A DNA stretch of 64,000 nt from an uncultured Verrucomicrobiota bacterium (GTDB lineage: Bacteria; Verrucomicrobiota; Verrucomicrobiia; Verrucomicrobiales; Verrucomicrobiaceae): positions 1 to 64,000 of the forward strand of contig CAINGK010000122.1 of the NCBI GenBank assembly GCA_903848465.1. Reading direction: 5' to 3'. The notes under the pieces are model-generated. The model was not told the DNA's origin. It made no database searches and worked only from the letters and a program-made list of their open reading frames with translations. The position numbers were made by a program, and so were the translations under genes. Below, one piece after another: positions 48,152 through 56,538 of this stretch; the first letter of the stretch is position 1, and the number at the start of each line of letters is the position of its first letter.

Positions 48152-50344
48152 ATGCCACTACCCACCCTGCAACGCCGCCATATCTTGAAAATCGTCGTGC
48201 TGACCGTGTTCGGCACGCTGCTAGCGTGGTATTTGAGCGCGATCCTGAGCTTTGCGGGCAACTCCTACGGCTTTAATAACCGCTTTTCGGAGGTCGCCAT
48301 CCAGCATCACTGGTGGTTCCTTGTGTGGAGCAACCTGGTGGTGCTGAAGGGCTACCTGCTGGTGGCAGCAGGGTATGTGCTGCTGATCTATCCGCTGGTG
48401 CGGCTGTGGGGCAAGGTGCGGGAATTCGCGCGCTGGGGCGTGGTGTGGCGCACGTTGCTGTTTGCCGGGCTGCTGTACGGTTTTTTCATCTTCAAGCTCA
48501 TGCTGGAGAAGCCGTATTTCGGTGACTACAGCTACCTGCTGGGCTGGTACGATGCGCTCGGGCGGGTGTGCGGCACAGGAGTGCAAGATGCTTTGCATGC
48601 GCTGATCACGCAGGTGTTTCCCTTCACCGCGCTAGTAGCGGCGGCCGGGTTTTACCTCTTTGAGCTGCGCCGCTGGTTCACCCGCGCCGCGCGGCCATTG
48701 CTGTTCAGTTTTGCGGCGGTGGCGGGTATGTTGGCGTTGTTGGTGGTGAGCGGTTATGGGGTGAGCCGTGCGCCAGACATGGCAGAGCTGGCGGGCGGCA
48801 AGAAGCGACCCAAGAACATTGTCATCCTGGGCTCCGACTCGCTGCGGGCGGATCATCTTTCCTGCAATGGGTATCCCCGCCTGACGTCACCGAACATCGA
48901 CCGCATCGCGGCCAAGGGGGTGAACTTTGAGCGCTGCCTGACGCCGATCGCCTCCACGCTGGAGTCGCTCACCAGCATGTTTTCCTCGCAGTATCCGCAC
49001 ACGCACGGGGTTCGGCACATGTTTCCGAGTCGTGCGATGGTGGACCGGGCCAATCTGGAAGCGCCCGCCCTGGGCACGGAGCTACAGCGGCTGGGTTATG
49101 ACACTTCGGTGATCGGTGACTGGTGCGCCTGCGGGTTCAACGAACTGCCGATGGGCTTCAAAAGCATCATCGTCTCCGACTTTGACAACTTCCGTGTGTA
49201 CATGAGCGAGGTGGTCTTTCTGCATCATCAAATCCTGCCCTTGTTCTTCGACAATCGCGTGGGCCACATGCTCTTTCCCAAGCTCAAGTCGTTCGCCAAT
49301 TACATGACGCCGGAAGTCGTCACGGACCAGGTCATCGACCGGATCAAGCAGCGTGCGGCAGACCGGCAGCCGTTCCTGCTCCTCGGCTATTATTCCTGCA
49401 CACACCTGCCCTACAAGACGCCCACGCATTACGCCAAGCTGTGGACCGACCCCAAGTACGACGGCCCGCACAAGCATGAACTGGCACTGAATGTGGACGA
49501 GTTCATCGGCGGCACGGACATCAATGAAAAGTGGCGCAAGCTGCCGCCCCAGGAGGTGGCGCAGATCACCGCGCTGTATGACGGCTGCGTGCGCATGTTT
49601 GACGATTCGGTGGGCCGTGTGGTGGCCGAACTCGAAAAGCAGGGGTTGCTGGATGACACGATCATCTTGATCACCGGTGACCATGGCGACGATCTCTTTG
49701 AACCCAACTGCACCTTCGGTCACGGCACCACGTTCAATGGTGGTGATCAGGCCAATCATGTGCCAGCGATTCTGCATGTGCCCGGCCTGGCCCAGCCGCA
49801 GCGCCATCCGCAGCTTGCGCGCACGCTGGACTTTGCACCCACGCTGCTGGATCTCGTCGGCGCGCCTGCGCAGCCGCGCTTTGAGGGCACGAGTCTCGCT
49901 CCGCTCATTCGTGGTGAAAAGAAAAGCCTCGGCCTCACTTTCTTCGGCGAAACCAGCTACCTCTTTTTCCGCCGCACCATTCCGGGTGAAGAGCCGCTCT
50001 TCATCCCGCCGATGGATCAGACCACCTTCATCGACCCGGACTTTGATTTCCACTTCGTGCTCAAGGACAAATTTCAGGACGCCGTGCTGAAAACCAAGGA
50101 GCACTGCGTGCGCACCGAGCGCTTCAAATACATCCGCACCCCCGGCGCACAGCATTCCATCGAGCGCCTGTTTGATGTGCGTGCAGATCCGCATTGCGAG
50201 CATGATGTCAAAATGCGCTATCCCGAGGTGAAGGCACGACTCTCCGCTGCCATGAACCAGTGGCTCACCACCCACCAGCAGAGCACCACCGCAGAGATCT
50301 ATGGGATTCTTGGTGAGGACAGTCTTCAGCCCACCGCGCCATGA
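48152..50344 (+). CDS. Membrane-anchored sulfatase-superfamily enzyme
   Basis: A 730-residue inner-membrane protein. The first 225 residues contain about five membrane helices (for example LKIVVLTVFGTLLAWYLSAIL and LLFSFAAVAGMLALLVVSGYG). A periplasmic sulfatase/alkaline-phosphatase domain follows: NIVILGSDSLRADHLSCNGYPR, then PIASTLESLTSMFSSQYPHTHG where arylsulfatases have CxPSR, and IILITGDHGDDLFEPN. The Cys/Ser that becomes formylglycine is missing, and Thr/Ser occupies the site, as in lipoteichoic-acid synthases and phosphoethanolamine transferases. A phosphoglycerol or phosphoethanolamine transferase, or an alkyl-type phosphohydrolase, is more likely than a sulfatase. It overlaps the next gene by 4 bases. 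Confidence 0.8.
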   Translation: MPLPTLQRRHILKIVVLTVFGTLLAWYLSAILSFAGNSYGFNNRFSEVAIQHHWWFLVWSNLVVLKGYLLVAAGYVLLIYPLVRLWGKVREFARWGVVWRTLLFAGLLYGFFIFKLMLEKPYFGDYSYLLGWYDALGRVCGTGVQDALHALITQVFPFTALVAAAGFYLFELRRWFTRAARPLLFSFAAVAGMLALLVVSGYGVSRAPDMAELAGGKKRPKNIVILGSDSLRADHLSCNGYPRLTSPNIDRIAAKGVNFERCLTPIASTLESLTSMFSSQYPHTHGVRHMFPSRAMVDRANLEAPALGTELQRLGYDTSVIGDWCACGFNELPMGFKSIIVSDFDNFRVYMSEVVFLHHQILPLFFDNRVGHMLFPKLKSFANYMTPEVVTDQVIDRIKQRAADRQPFLLLGYYSCTHLPYKTPTHYAKLWTDPKYDGPHKHELALNVDEFIGGTDINEKWRKLPPQEVAQITALYDGCVRMFDDSVGRVVAELEKQGLLDDTIILITGDHGDDLFEPNCTFGHGTTFNGGDQANHVPAILHVPGLAQPQRHPQLARTLDFAPTLLDLVGAPAQPRFEGTSLAPLIRGEKKSLGLTFFGETSYLFFRRTIPGEEPLFIPPMDQTTFIDPDFDFHFVLKDKFQDAVLKTKEHCVRTERFKYIRTPGAQHSIERLFDVRADPHCEHDVKMRYPEVKARLSAAMNQWLTTHQQSTTAEIYGILGEDSLQPTAP

Positions 50345-50730
50345 ACGCCGCTGATCTGCCGCATCTCGTCATCGGGGCCTGCATGAACGTGCATCGCACC
50401 CTCGGCCCCGGCCTGACCCAGGACGCCTATGAGGAATGCCTCGCCATTGAACTGCGTGAGCTGGAGTTTGATTTCAAACGCCACGTGCCGCTGGAGTTTG
50501 ACTACCATGGGCGCACGGTGCAAACGGCCACGCGGCTGGACTTTGTCGTCGGTGATGGCTTGCTTTTGCTGGTTCGTTCCCAGGACGAAATCACCCGACT
50601 CCAGCAGCAGGAGCTGGAGTCCAAGGTCAGGCTGGGACGTTTCAATACCGGCCTGATCGTCAACTTCAACGTCGGCACGCTGCGCAAAGGGATCCATCAG
50701 ATCACCGTGAAGCGGCGGACGGAGAAGTAA
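50341..50730 (+). CDS. GxxExxY-family protein
   Basis: A 129-residue protein with the family layout: VIGACMNVHRTLGPGLTQDAYEECLAIELRE, VPLEFDYHGRTVQTATRLDFVV, LESKVRLGRFNTGLIVNFNVGTLRKGIHQI. The name-giving motif reads GxxQxxY here (GLTQDAY) because the usual Glu is Gln, which may affect the family's suspected nuclease-like activity. Function of the family is unproven. The gene overlaps the stop of the membrane sulfatase-like gene (ATGA), so they are coexpressed, although no functional link is known. Confidence 0.75.
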   Translation: MNAADLPHLVIGACMNVHRTLGPGLTQDAYEECLAIELRELEFDFKRHVPLEFDYHGRTVQTATRLDFVVGDGLLLLVRSQDEITRLQQQELESKVRLGRFNTGLIVNFNVGTLRKGIHQITVKRRTEK

Positions 50731-50882
50731 TAAAGAGCCATGCTGGAAGCGGCTCTTCCTGCTTGGCGGGGCGGAGTTGGCGCTGCTGAATAAGGGGTGC
50801 CCCGCCAAAAAACCCGCAGGGACGATGCAGGGATTGTGATGGATTGTGAAAAAGTTGTGTTTGAGGGCACGTTTGTTCGAGT

Positions 50883-53372
50883 ATGAAGAAACTCTTCGTC
50901 CTTCCCCTCTTAGCGTTCGTTTCGCTGTCTTCCGCCAAGGCAGCGGGCCAGACGGACATTGCTGCTGCTGCCAAGCAGATCGATGCGATTTTGGCCAAAG
51001 ACTGGGCGGCCAACAAGCTCAAAGGCAATCCGCAGAGCGACGACAATACCTTTGTGCGCCGTATCTATCTGGATGTCATCGGCCGCATCCCGACCACGCG
51101 TGAAACTGAGGAGTTTCTGAATTCAAAGGAAGCTGGCAAGCGCGCCAAGCTCATCGACAAACTGCTCGCCTCCGAAGCCTACGTGCAGCACTTCTTCAAT
51201 TACTGGGCCGATGTGCTGCGTGTCACCTCCAACGGCAGCCAGACGGGGGCCATCACCGGCACGGCCTATGCGAACTTCGTCAAAGACAGCCTGCGGGAAA
51301 ACAAGCCCTACGATCACTTCGTGCGCGACATGGTGGCCGCTCAAGGCAAGGCCTGGGACAACGGTGCCATTGGCTATTACATGCGAGATCGCGGCATGCC
51401 GCTGGACAATATGGCCAGCACCGTGCGCGTTTTCCTCGGCACCCGCATCGAATGCGCGCAATGCCACAACCACCCTTTCGACAAGTGGAGCCAGATGCAG
51501 TTCTATAAAATGGCCGCCTTCACCTTTGGCGTGCAGACGCAGGACTACGGTACTGGCACCATGGGCGGTGTGAGCGATCTGCTGCGCGAGAAGGAAAACG
51601 CCATCCGTGCCTCCTTCAAAGAGCCGCAGCGTCCGCAGCGCCCCAATTACAACGGTAAGCTGACCAAAGAAGAGCGGGGTGCCCAGGAGAAAAAATTCGC
51701 CGACGAGCTGAAGAAGTTCGACGAGCAGATGAAGGTGGTGAACAAGCAGCGCGAGGAAGCCCGTGAAAAGTATCGCAAAGAGCAGCGCGGCTATCAGGAG
51801 GCCATGCAGGATGTGCGCGACACCATGCGCTACACCTCCGTCAGCACGGTGCCACGCAAGCCGACACTGCCACATGACTACCAGTACAGCGATGCCAAGC
51901 CCAAGTCGGCGGTCGAGCCTGGCACGATGATGGGGCATGAGTGCATCACCCAGCCCGGTGAGACACCCCTGCAGGCCTATGCACGCTGGATGACCAGTTC
52001 GGAAAATCCGCGCTTCACCACCGTGATCGCCAACCGCCTCTGGAAACGTGTTTTTGGTCTGGCCCTCATTGAGCCGCTGGACGAGCTCATGGACACCACC
52101 GTGCCGATGATTCCCGACATGGAGAAGCATTTGGAGAAACTGGTGGTGGACATGAAGTATGACATGAAGGGCGTGCTGCGCGTGCTCTACAATACCAAGA
52201 CGTATCAGGCTCAGGTCACACGTGAGGAGTATGCCCCCGGCAATGTGTACCACTTCACCGGTCCGCTGCTGCGCCGCATGAGCGCCGAGCAGATGTGGGA
52301 TTCCTTTGTCACGCTCATCAACCCCAGCCCGGACATGATCAATCAGGCCAATCGTGAGGTTGCTGATCAGCGCATTCTGCAGGCGAAGAAGATCGCTGAC
52401 GGTGTCGAGTCTCTCACCCCCGAGGAAGCGCTTACCGGGCTCAAGAAAGCTGCGGACATTTACAGCAAGAACCGTGAGCGCACAAATGTGCAGCAGAAGC
52501 TCTTTAGCGAGGCCCGTATCGCCGCCAAGGACGCCCGCGAAGCGGCTGAAGCCCTGCCACAAGGCCCAGCCAAAGTGGCCGCTATGGAGAAAGCGGAGGA
52601 GCTGAAGAAAAAGGCCGACGTCATTCGCACTGAAGTCAACCGCATCCAAAACGAAGGCCGCACCGTGACCTTCGCGGAGGTCATTGCCCCAGGGGAGAAA
52701 AAGCTTTTTGAGAAAGTCACCGGCAAGCCCTACAAGACCGTCTCCATGAATACCAAAAGCAGTGGTGGCGCGGCTGCACCTGCCATGATGAGTGGTGGTG
52801 GCGACATGATGATGATGGCCGGTGGTGCCAAGGCGGAAAAGGTCATCGTTCCCGGCTATGACCGCAAGGAACTCAGCAAGGAAGAGGAGAAGGCCGTGGC
52901 CCAGAAGGTGCATGACGCCTATGCGGAAGAAGCGGACTTCTTTGGCATCAAAGATGAAAAGGAGCGCAAGTACTACATCAGCCAGCGCGCGAGGATCAGC
53001 CGTGAGACACTGCGTGCCGCTGAGCTGGAAAGCCCTGCTCAGCGCGGCCACTACTTGCGTGAGTTTGGTCAGAGCGACCGTGAGATCATCGAAAACGCCA
53101 ACAATGACGCCAGCGTGCCGCAGGCTCTCGCCATGATGAATGGCAGCCTCTTGCCACAGATCGCCAGCCAGTACAGCCAGCTCATGCTCACCGTGAAGAA
53201 GGCTCCGTATCCAGATGACAAAGTGGATGCCATCTACATGACCTTGCTCTCCCGCAAGCCTACCGCCGGTGAAAAGGCCGTCTGGCTCAAGGCACAGGAC
53301 AGCGGACTCACCAGCATGGAGGACCTCGTGTTCTCGCTGCTGAACACTCAGCAGTTCATTTTCATTCAGTAA
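50883..53372 (+). CDS. DUF1549/DUF1553 protein
   Basis: An 829-residue exported protein with signal peptide MKKLFVLPLLAFVSLSSAKA. The DUF1549 domain (about 25-220) has FVRRIYLDVIGRIPTTRE, YAYFVKD-like ANFVKDSLRENKPYDHFVRDM and a CxxCH motif in ECAQCHNHPFDKWSQ. A charged coiled-coil stretch follows (about 240-300), then DUF1553 (about 330-829) with MTSSENPRFTTVIANRLWKRVFG. The ending LNTQQFIFIQ is typical. The family is very common in Planctomycetota and Verrucomicrobiota and is paired with DUF1501 genes; function is unknown, possibly redox-linked polymer breakdown. An Ala/Gly/Met-rich linker (SGGGDMMMMAGG) lies near residue 640. Confidence 0.85.
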   Translation: MKKLFVLPLLAFVSLSSAKAAGQTDIAAAAKQIDAILAKDWAANKLKGNPQSDDNTFVRRIYLDVIGRIPTTRETEEFLNSKEAGKRAKLIDKLLASEAYVQHFFNYWADVLRVTSNGSQTGAITGTAYANFVKDSLRENKPYDHFVRDMVAAQGKAWDNGAIGYYMRDRGMPLDNMASTVRVFLGTRIECAQCHNHPFDKWSQMQFYKMAAFTFGVQTQDYGTGTMGGVSDLLREKENAIRASFKEPQRPQRPNYNGKLTKEERGAQEKKFADELKKFDEQMKVVNKQREEAREKYRKEQRGYQEAMQDVRDTMRYTSVSTVPRKPTLPHDYQYSDAKPKSAVEPGTMMGHECITQPGETPLQAYARWMTSSENPRFTTVIANRLWKRVFGLALIEPLDELMDTTVPMIPDMEKHLEKLVVDMKYDMKGVLRVLYNTKTYQAQVTREEYAPGNVYHFTGPLLRRMSAEQMWDSFVTLINPSPDMINQANREVADQRILQAKKIADGVESLTPEEALTGLKKAADIYSKNRERTNVQQKLFSEARIAAKDAREAAEALPQGPAKVAAMEKAEELKKKADVIRTEVNRIQNEGRTVTFAEVIAPGEKKLFEKVTGKPYKTVSMNTKSSGGAAAPAMMSGGGDMMMMAGGAKAEKVIVPGYDRKELSKEEEKAVAQKVHDAYAEEADFFGIKDEKERKYYISQRARISRETLRAAELESPAQRGHYLREFGQSDREIIENANNDASVPQALAMMNGSLLPQIASQYSQLMLTVKKAPYPDDKVDAIYMTLLSRKPTAGEKAVWLKAQDSGLTSMEDLVFSLLNTQQFIFIQ

Positions 53373-53407
53373 TACACGCTCAACCCAACACCCCACGCGC
53401 CCCTCCC

Positions 53408-54715
53408 ATGAAACAGGAACTCGCCACCAAACTCGTCCGCTCCGGTGAAATCACCCGGCGTGATTTCGCTGCCAAGACCGCCAGCTCCCTCCTCGGAGTC
53501 GGCCTGCTTGGCAATTCGCTCACCAGCAAGTCCTTTGCCGCTTTTGAGGGTTCCTCGAAGCTGAAGCAGGCAGCGACGGCGAAGAACGTCATCTATCTTT
53601 ACATGGGCGGTGGTCAGTCCCACATGGACACCTGGGATCCGAAGGAAGGCGTGGAAACCGCCGGCCCGACCAAGCCGATCAAGACCAGCGCCGCTGGGGT
53701 GCGCATCTCCGAATACCTGCCGCTCACCGCGCAGCAGATGCACCACGGCACGGTCATCAATTCGCTCTCATCCACCCAGGGTGCGCATGAGCAAGGGAAC
53801 TACATGATGCACACCAGCTACGAGATGCGCGGCACCATCCGCCATCCCGCCATGGGCGCGTGGCTCAATGTGTTCCAGGGCGGTGGCAACAGCACGCTGC
53901 CCAATTTCGTTTTCATCGGCAACGACAGCCGCCACCCCGGCGCGGGCTTCTTCCCTGCCGCCCAGGCTCCGCTGTTTGTCAGCAATCCGGAGAACGGACT
54001 GAAGAACATCAAAAACGGCAGCCCGGAGGAAAAATTCCAGGCGCGCATGAAGCTGGCGGATGAACTGGACAAGGACTTCCGCACCACCTTCCCGCACCGC
54101 AATGTGAAGGCCTATGTTGACATGTATGACGATGCCATCGCCATGATGAAGTCGGAAGACCTCAAGGCCTTTGACCTCAGTGAAGAGCCCGGCGAACTCC
54201 GTGCCGCCTATGGCAAGGAAGCCTTCGGCCAAGGCTGCCTGCTGGCCCGCCGTCTGGTGGAGCGCGGTGTCCGTTTCGTGGAGGTTTCCCTCGGCGGCTG
54301 GGACACGCACAACGCCAACTTCGTGGCCGTGCCTGATCGCTGCGATACGCTGGACAAGGGCCTCGCTACCCTCGTCGCTGATTTGCACAATCGCGGCCTG
54401 CTGGAAGACACTCTCATCGTGCTGACCTCGGAATTCGGCCGCACGCCGGACATCAACCAGAACGCTGGTCGTGACCACTATCCGAAGGCCTTCTCCGCCG
54501 TCATGTTCGGTGGTGGTGTCAAAGGCGGCTTCACCTACGGCAAGACCGACAAGGAAGGTCGCGAAGTCGTCGAAGACAAAGTCAAGATCATGGACTTCAA
54601 CGCCTCCATCGCCTACGCCCTCGGCCTGCCATTGGACCAGGTCATCTACAGCCCCAGCAAGCGTCCGTTCACCATCGCCGACAAAGGTCAGCCGATCACG
54701 AACCTCTTCGCGTAA
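53408..54715 (+). CDS. DUF1501 protein, Tat-exported
   Basis: A 435-residue protein with a twin-arginine-like leader ([22 protein letters not shown]). The DUF1501 domain, a sulfatase/alkaline-phosphatase-like fold, shows [76 protein letters not shown] and the end LGLPLDQV. It starts 35 bases after the DUF1549/1553 gene, as in the usual two-gene pair. The enzyme's substrate is unknown. A strong intrinsic terminator follows. Confidence 0.88.
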   Translation: [435 protein letters not shown]

Positions 54716-54740
54716 GCAGAGATCCAGCGTCCGTCATTCG

Positions 54741-54779
54741 AACACGCGATGCCGCAAGGTATCGCGTGTTTTGTGTTTT
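54741..54779 (+). terminator. Intrinsic terminator after the DUF1501 gene
   Basis: AACACGCGAT (54741-54750), 10 bases and ATCGCGTGTT (54761-54770) form a perfect 10-bp stem followed by TTGTGTTTTG. It lies 25 bases after the stop codon and ends the two-gene DUF1549/DUF1501 unit. Confidence 0.8.
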
Positions 54780-54799
54780 GGAGGGCAACCCGGAATGGA

Positions 54800-54945
54800 T
54801 CAACCTAGAACCGGAAATGGCGGCCTACGGAATACGCGGAACAAACGGAAAATCAGAACAAAAACACATTTCCGCAAACTCTCCTTTTGAGTGCCCCATG
54901 TGGAATGCTCCGTTCCGAGTATTCCGTGTATTCCGTAGGCCCTCT
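54800..54945 (+). repeat. Dispersed repeat family R4, copy B
   Basis: GGCCTACGGAATACGCGGAA (54822-54841) and TTCCGTGTATTCCGTAGGCC (54922-54941) are inverted repeats differing at one position. The segment matches the copy at 40720 in reverse orientation. It lies between the convergent DUF1501 and moaC genes. The ORF crossing it is an artefact. Confidence 0.7.
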
Positions 54946-55404
54946 TCAGCTTTCAGGCGTACCCTTCGTCTTCTTCACCAGCTTCACGCCCTCAATCCGC
55001 ATCTTCTTGTCCGCCGCCTTGCACATGTCGTAGATGGTAAGCGCCGCGATGCTGACGGCGGTCAGCGCCTCCATCTCCACCCCCGTCGGTGCCACGGTGA
55101 TGGCCGTCGCCGTGATGTGGACGGCTTTGGGACGCAGTTCAAAATCCACCTGCACCTTGCTCAGCGGGATCTGATGGCAGAGCGGAATCAGGTACTGCGT
55201 CTGCTTCGCGGCCTGAATGCCAGCGATGCGCGCGATGCTCAGTACGTCCCCCTTCTTCACCTGGTTTTTGCGGATCAAATCCAGCGTGGCAGGCTGGAGC
55301 AGGATGCGGCCTTCGGCGATGGCTTCACGCCGCAACGGCGGCTTGGCGGAGACATCGACCATGGCGGCTTCGCCTTTGCGATTGAGGTGCGTCAGTTGGC
55401 TCAT
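54946..55404 (-). CDS. moaC: Cyclic pyranopterin monophosphate synthase
   Basis: A 152-residue MoaC, which with MoaA forms cyclic pyranopterin monophosphate in molybdenum cofactor synthesis. Typical segments are MSQLTHLNRKGEAAMVDVSAK, KGDVLSIARIAGIQAAKQT, LIPLCHQIPLSKVQVDFEL, TGVEMEALTAVSIAALTIYDMCKAADKKM and RIEGVKLVKKTKG. No other mo gene is adjacent. It stands alone on the minus strand between the R4 repeat and a gap. Confidence 0.95.
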   Translation of the reverse strand: MSQLTHLNRKGEAAMVDVSAKPPLRREAIAEGRILLQPATLDLIRKNQVKKGDVLSIARIAGIQAAKQTQYLIPLCHQIPLSKVQVDFELRPKAVHITATAITVAPTGVEMEALTAVSIAALTIYDMCKAADKKMRIEGVKLVKKTKGTPES

Positions 55405-55777
55405 GAGGCGGTGATGCTAGGGCTGGGGATCGGCAGTTAAAGCGGTATTTTCCCGGCTCGCCTATACTGTGTGGGGGAACAGAGCGAGGGCGTAAAGTGC
55501 TCAGAGACGGGCGGGCTGTTCTGGGCGCAGCAACTCAATGCCGGGCATTCTTCATTCGACACCGGTGAATGAGATTTTTTTCTTTGCAGCGGACCGCCAG
55601 CCTGATTTAACCATGCTTGTGAGCAAACCCGTCAAGGTCATCTCTTGATGGATTCATTCACACTCAACTTCATCAACCTGACAGGCGTAAACGTGACACA
55701 GTTGCTGCAAGAGTGCTCCATGCCGCCTGCATAGTCCTCCAAAGTCCCTGCCATACTTTCCAACCCGCCCAACCACC
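55405..55777. other. Intergenic region, no gene seen
   Basis: About 370 bp between the divergent moaC and lipoprotein genes. An 87-residue minus-strand ORF over its right part has no recognisable motif. No repeat family of this window was found in it. Confidence 0.45.
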
Positions 55778-56521
55778 ATGCGCCTACACTCCTTGCTCTG
55801 CTTCACCTGCCTGCTGCTGGCAGCCTGCTCTGAGATTTCTCCCATCCTGGACTTTCGCCGGGTGCAGACGGAGTTTGACCAGGCTTTCCACACGGACCGC
55901 TTGTACACTGGCCGCATCTCCGCCGCACCTTCCGGCTATGAGGCAGTCATCAGCTCCCTCTCTCCTGCGGGCATTGCCAAACTCGAACCCGGTCAGCGCC
56001 CTACCGCCTGGATGATGCGGGCCGTTTCTGAATGGCGCACGGGGCTGTTCGCCAACGCTAATGCCAGTTCGGCCAGCGGTCTGGCGGCTTCTCCGACACG
56101 CCATTCGCGTGAGCAAGTCCTGCTAACCATGGTCCCTGCTCTCGTCTCGGATGCCGAGATCATCACCGCCTGGAAAGCCGCAGGCATGGCTTATACCGCC
56201 GGGCAGTACGCGGCGGTTGAAAGCTCCTACTTCAAAGCTTTGCAGTCCCTGGATGCCGCGCAGTCTGTCATCGACAAAACCACTCCCGAAGCTGTCCGCA
56301 ATTTTTACGCTTATCACAAATGGCGCATGCTTTTCAACTGGGAAACCATCGTGGTCAGCCTCAGCGGCGGCAAAGCCGTGGCGGATCAGGCCACCAGCAG
56401 CATCCGCACTCACTTTGAAGGTCACGATTTGCTGGATGTAGCGGATGCTGTACGCCAAACCGTTCCCGCAGGTGATCCTCTGCGCGTGATCATGGATGCC
56501 GAAATGGGCCGACGTCCCTGA
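55778..56521 (+). CDS. Hypothetical lipoprotein
   Basis: A 247-residue protein with a lipoprotein signal (MRLHSLLCFTCLLLAACSE; lipobox LLAAC). The mature part is mainly helical and Ala-rich with a layout like a degenerate TPR protein (AGQYAAVESSYFKALQSLDAAQ; ARAV-type spacing). I do not recognise a named family. It is convergent with the hybrid histidine kinase gene, separated by 17 bases. Confidence 0.55.
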   Translation: MRLHSLLCFTCLLLAACSEISPILDFRRVQTEFDQAFHTDRLYTGRISAAPSGYEAVISSLSPAGIAKLEPGQRPTAWMMRAVSEWRTGLFANANASSASGLAASPTRHSREQVLLTMVPALVSDAEIITAWKAAGMAYTAGQYAAVESSYFKALQSLDAAQSVIDKTTPEAVRNFYAYHKWRMLFNWETIVVSLSGGKAVADQATSSIRTHFEGHDLLDVADAVRQTVPAGDPLRVIMDAEMGRRP

Positions 56522-56538
56522 TGCTCCAGTGCAACGAG

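Noticed and set aside
51123-53396. 757-residue minus-strand ORF
   Set aside because: Antisense shadow of the DUF1549/DUF1553 gene; length comes from high GC at third positions.
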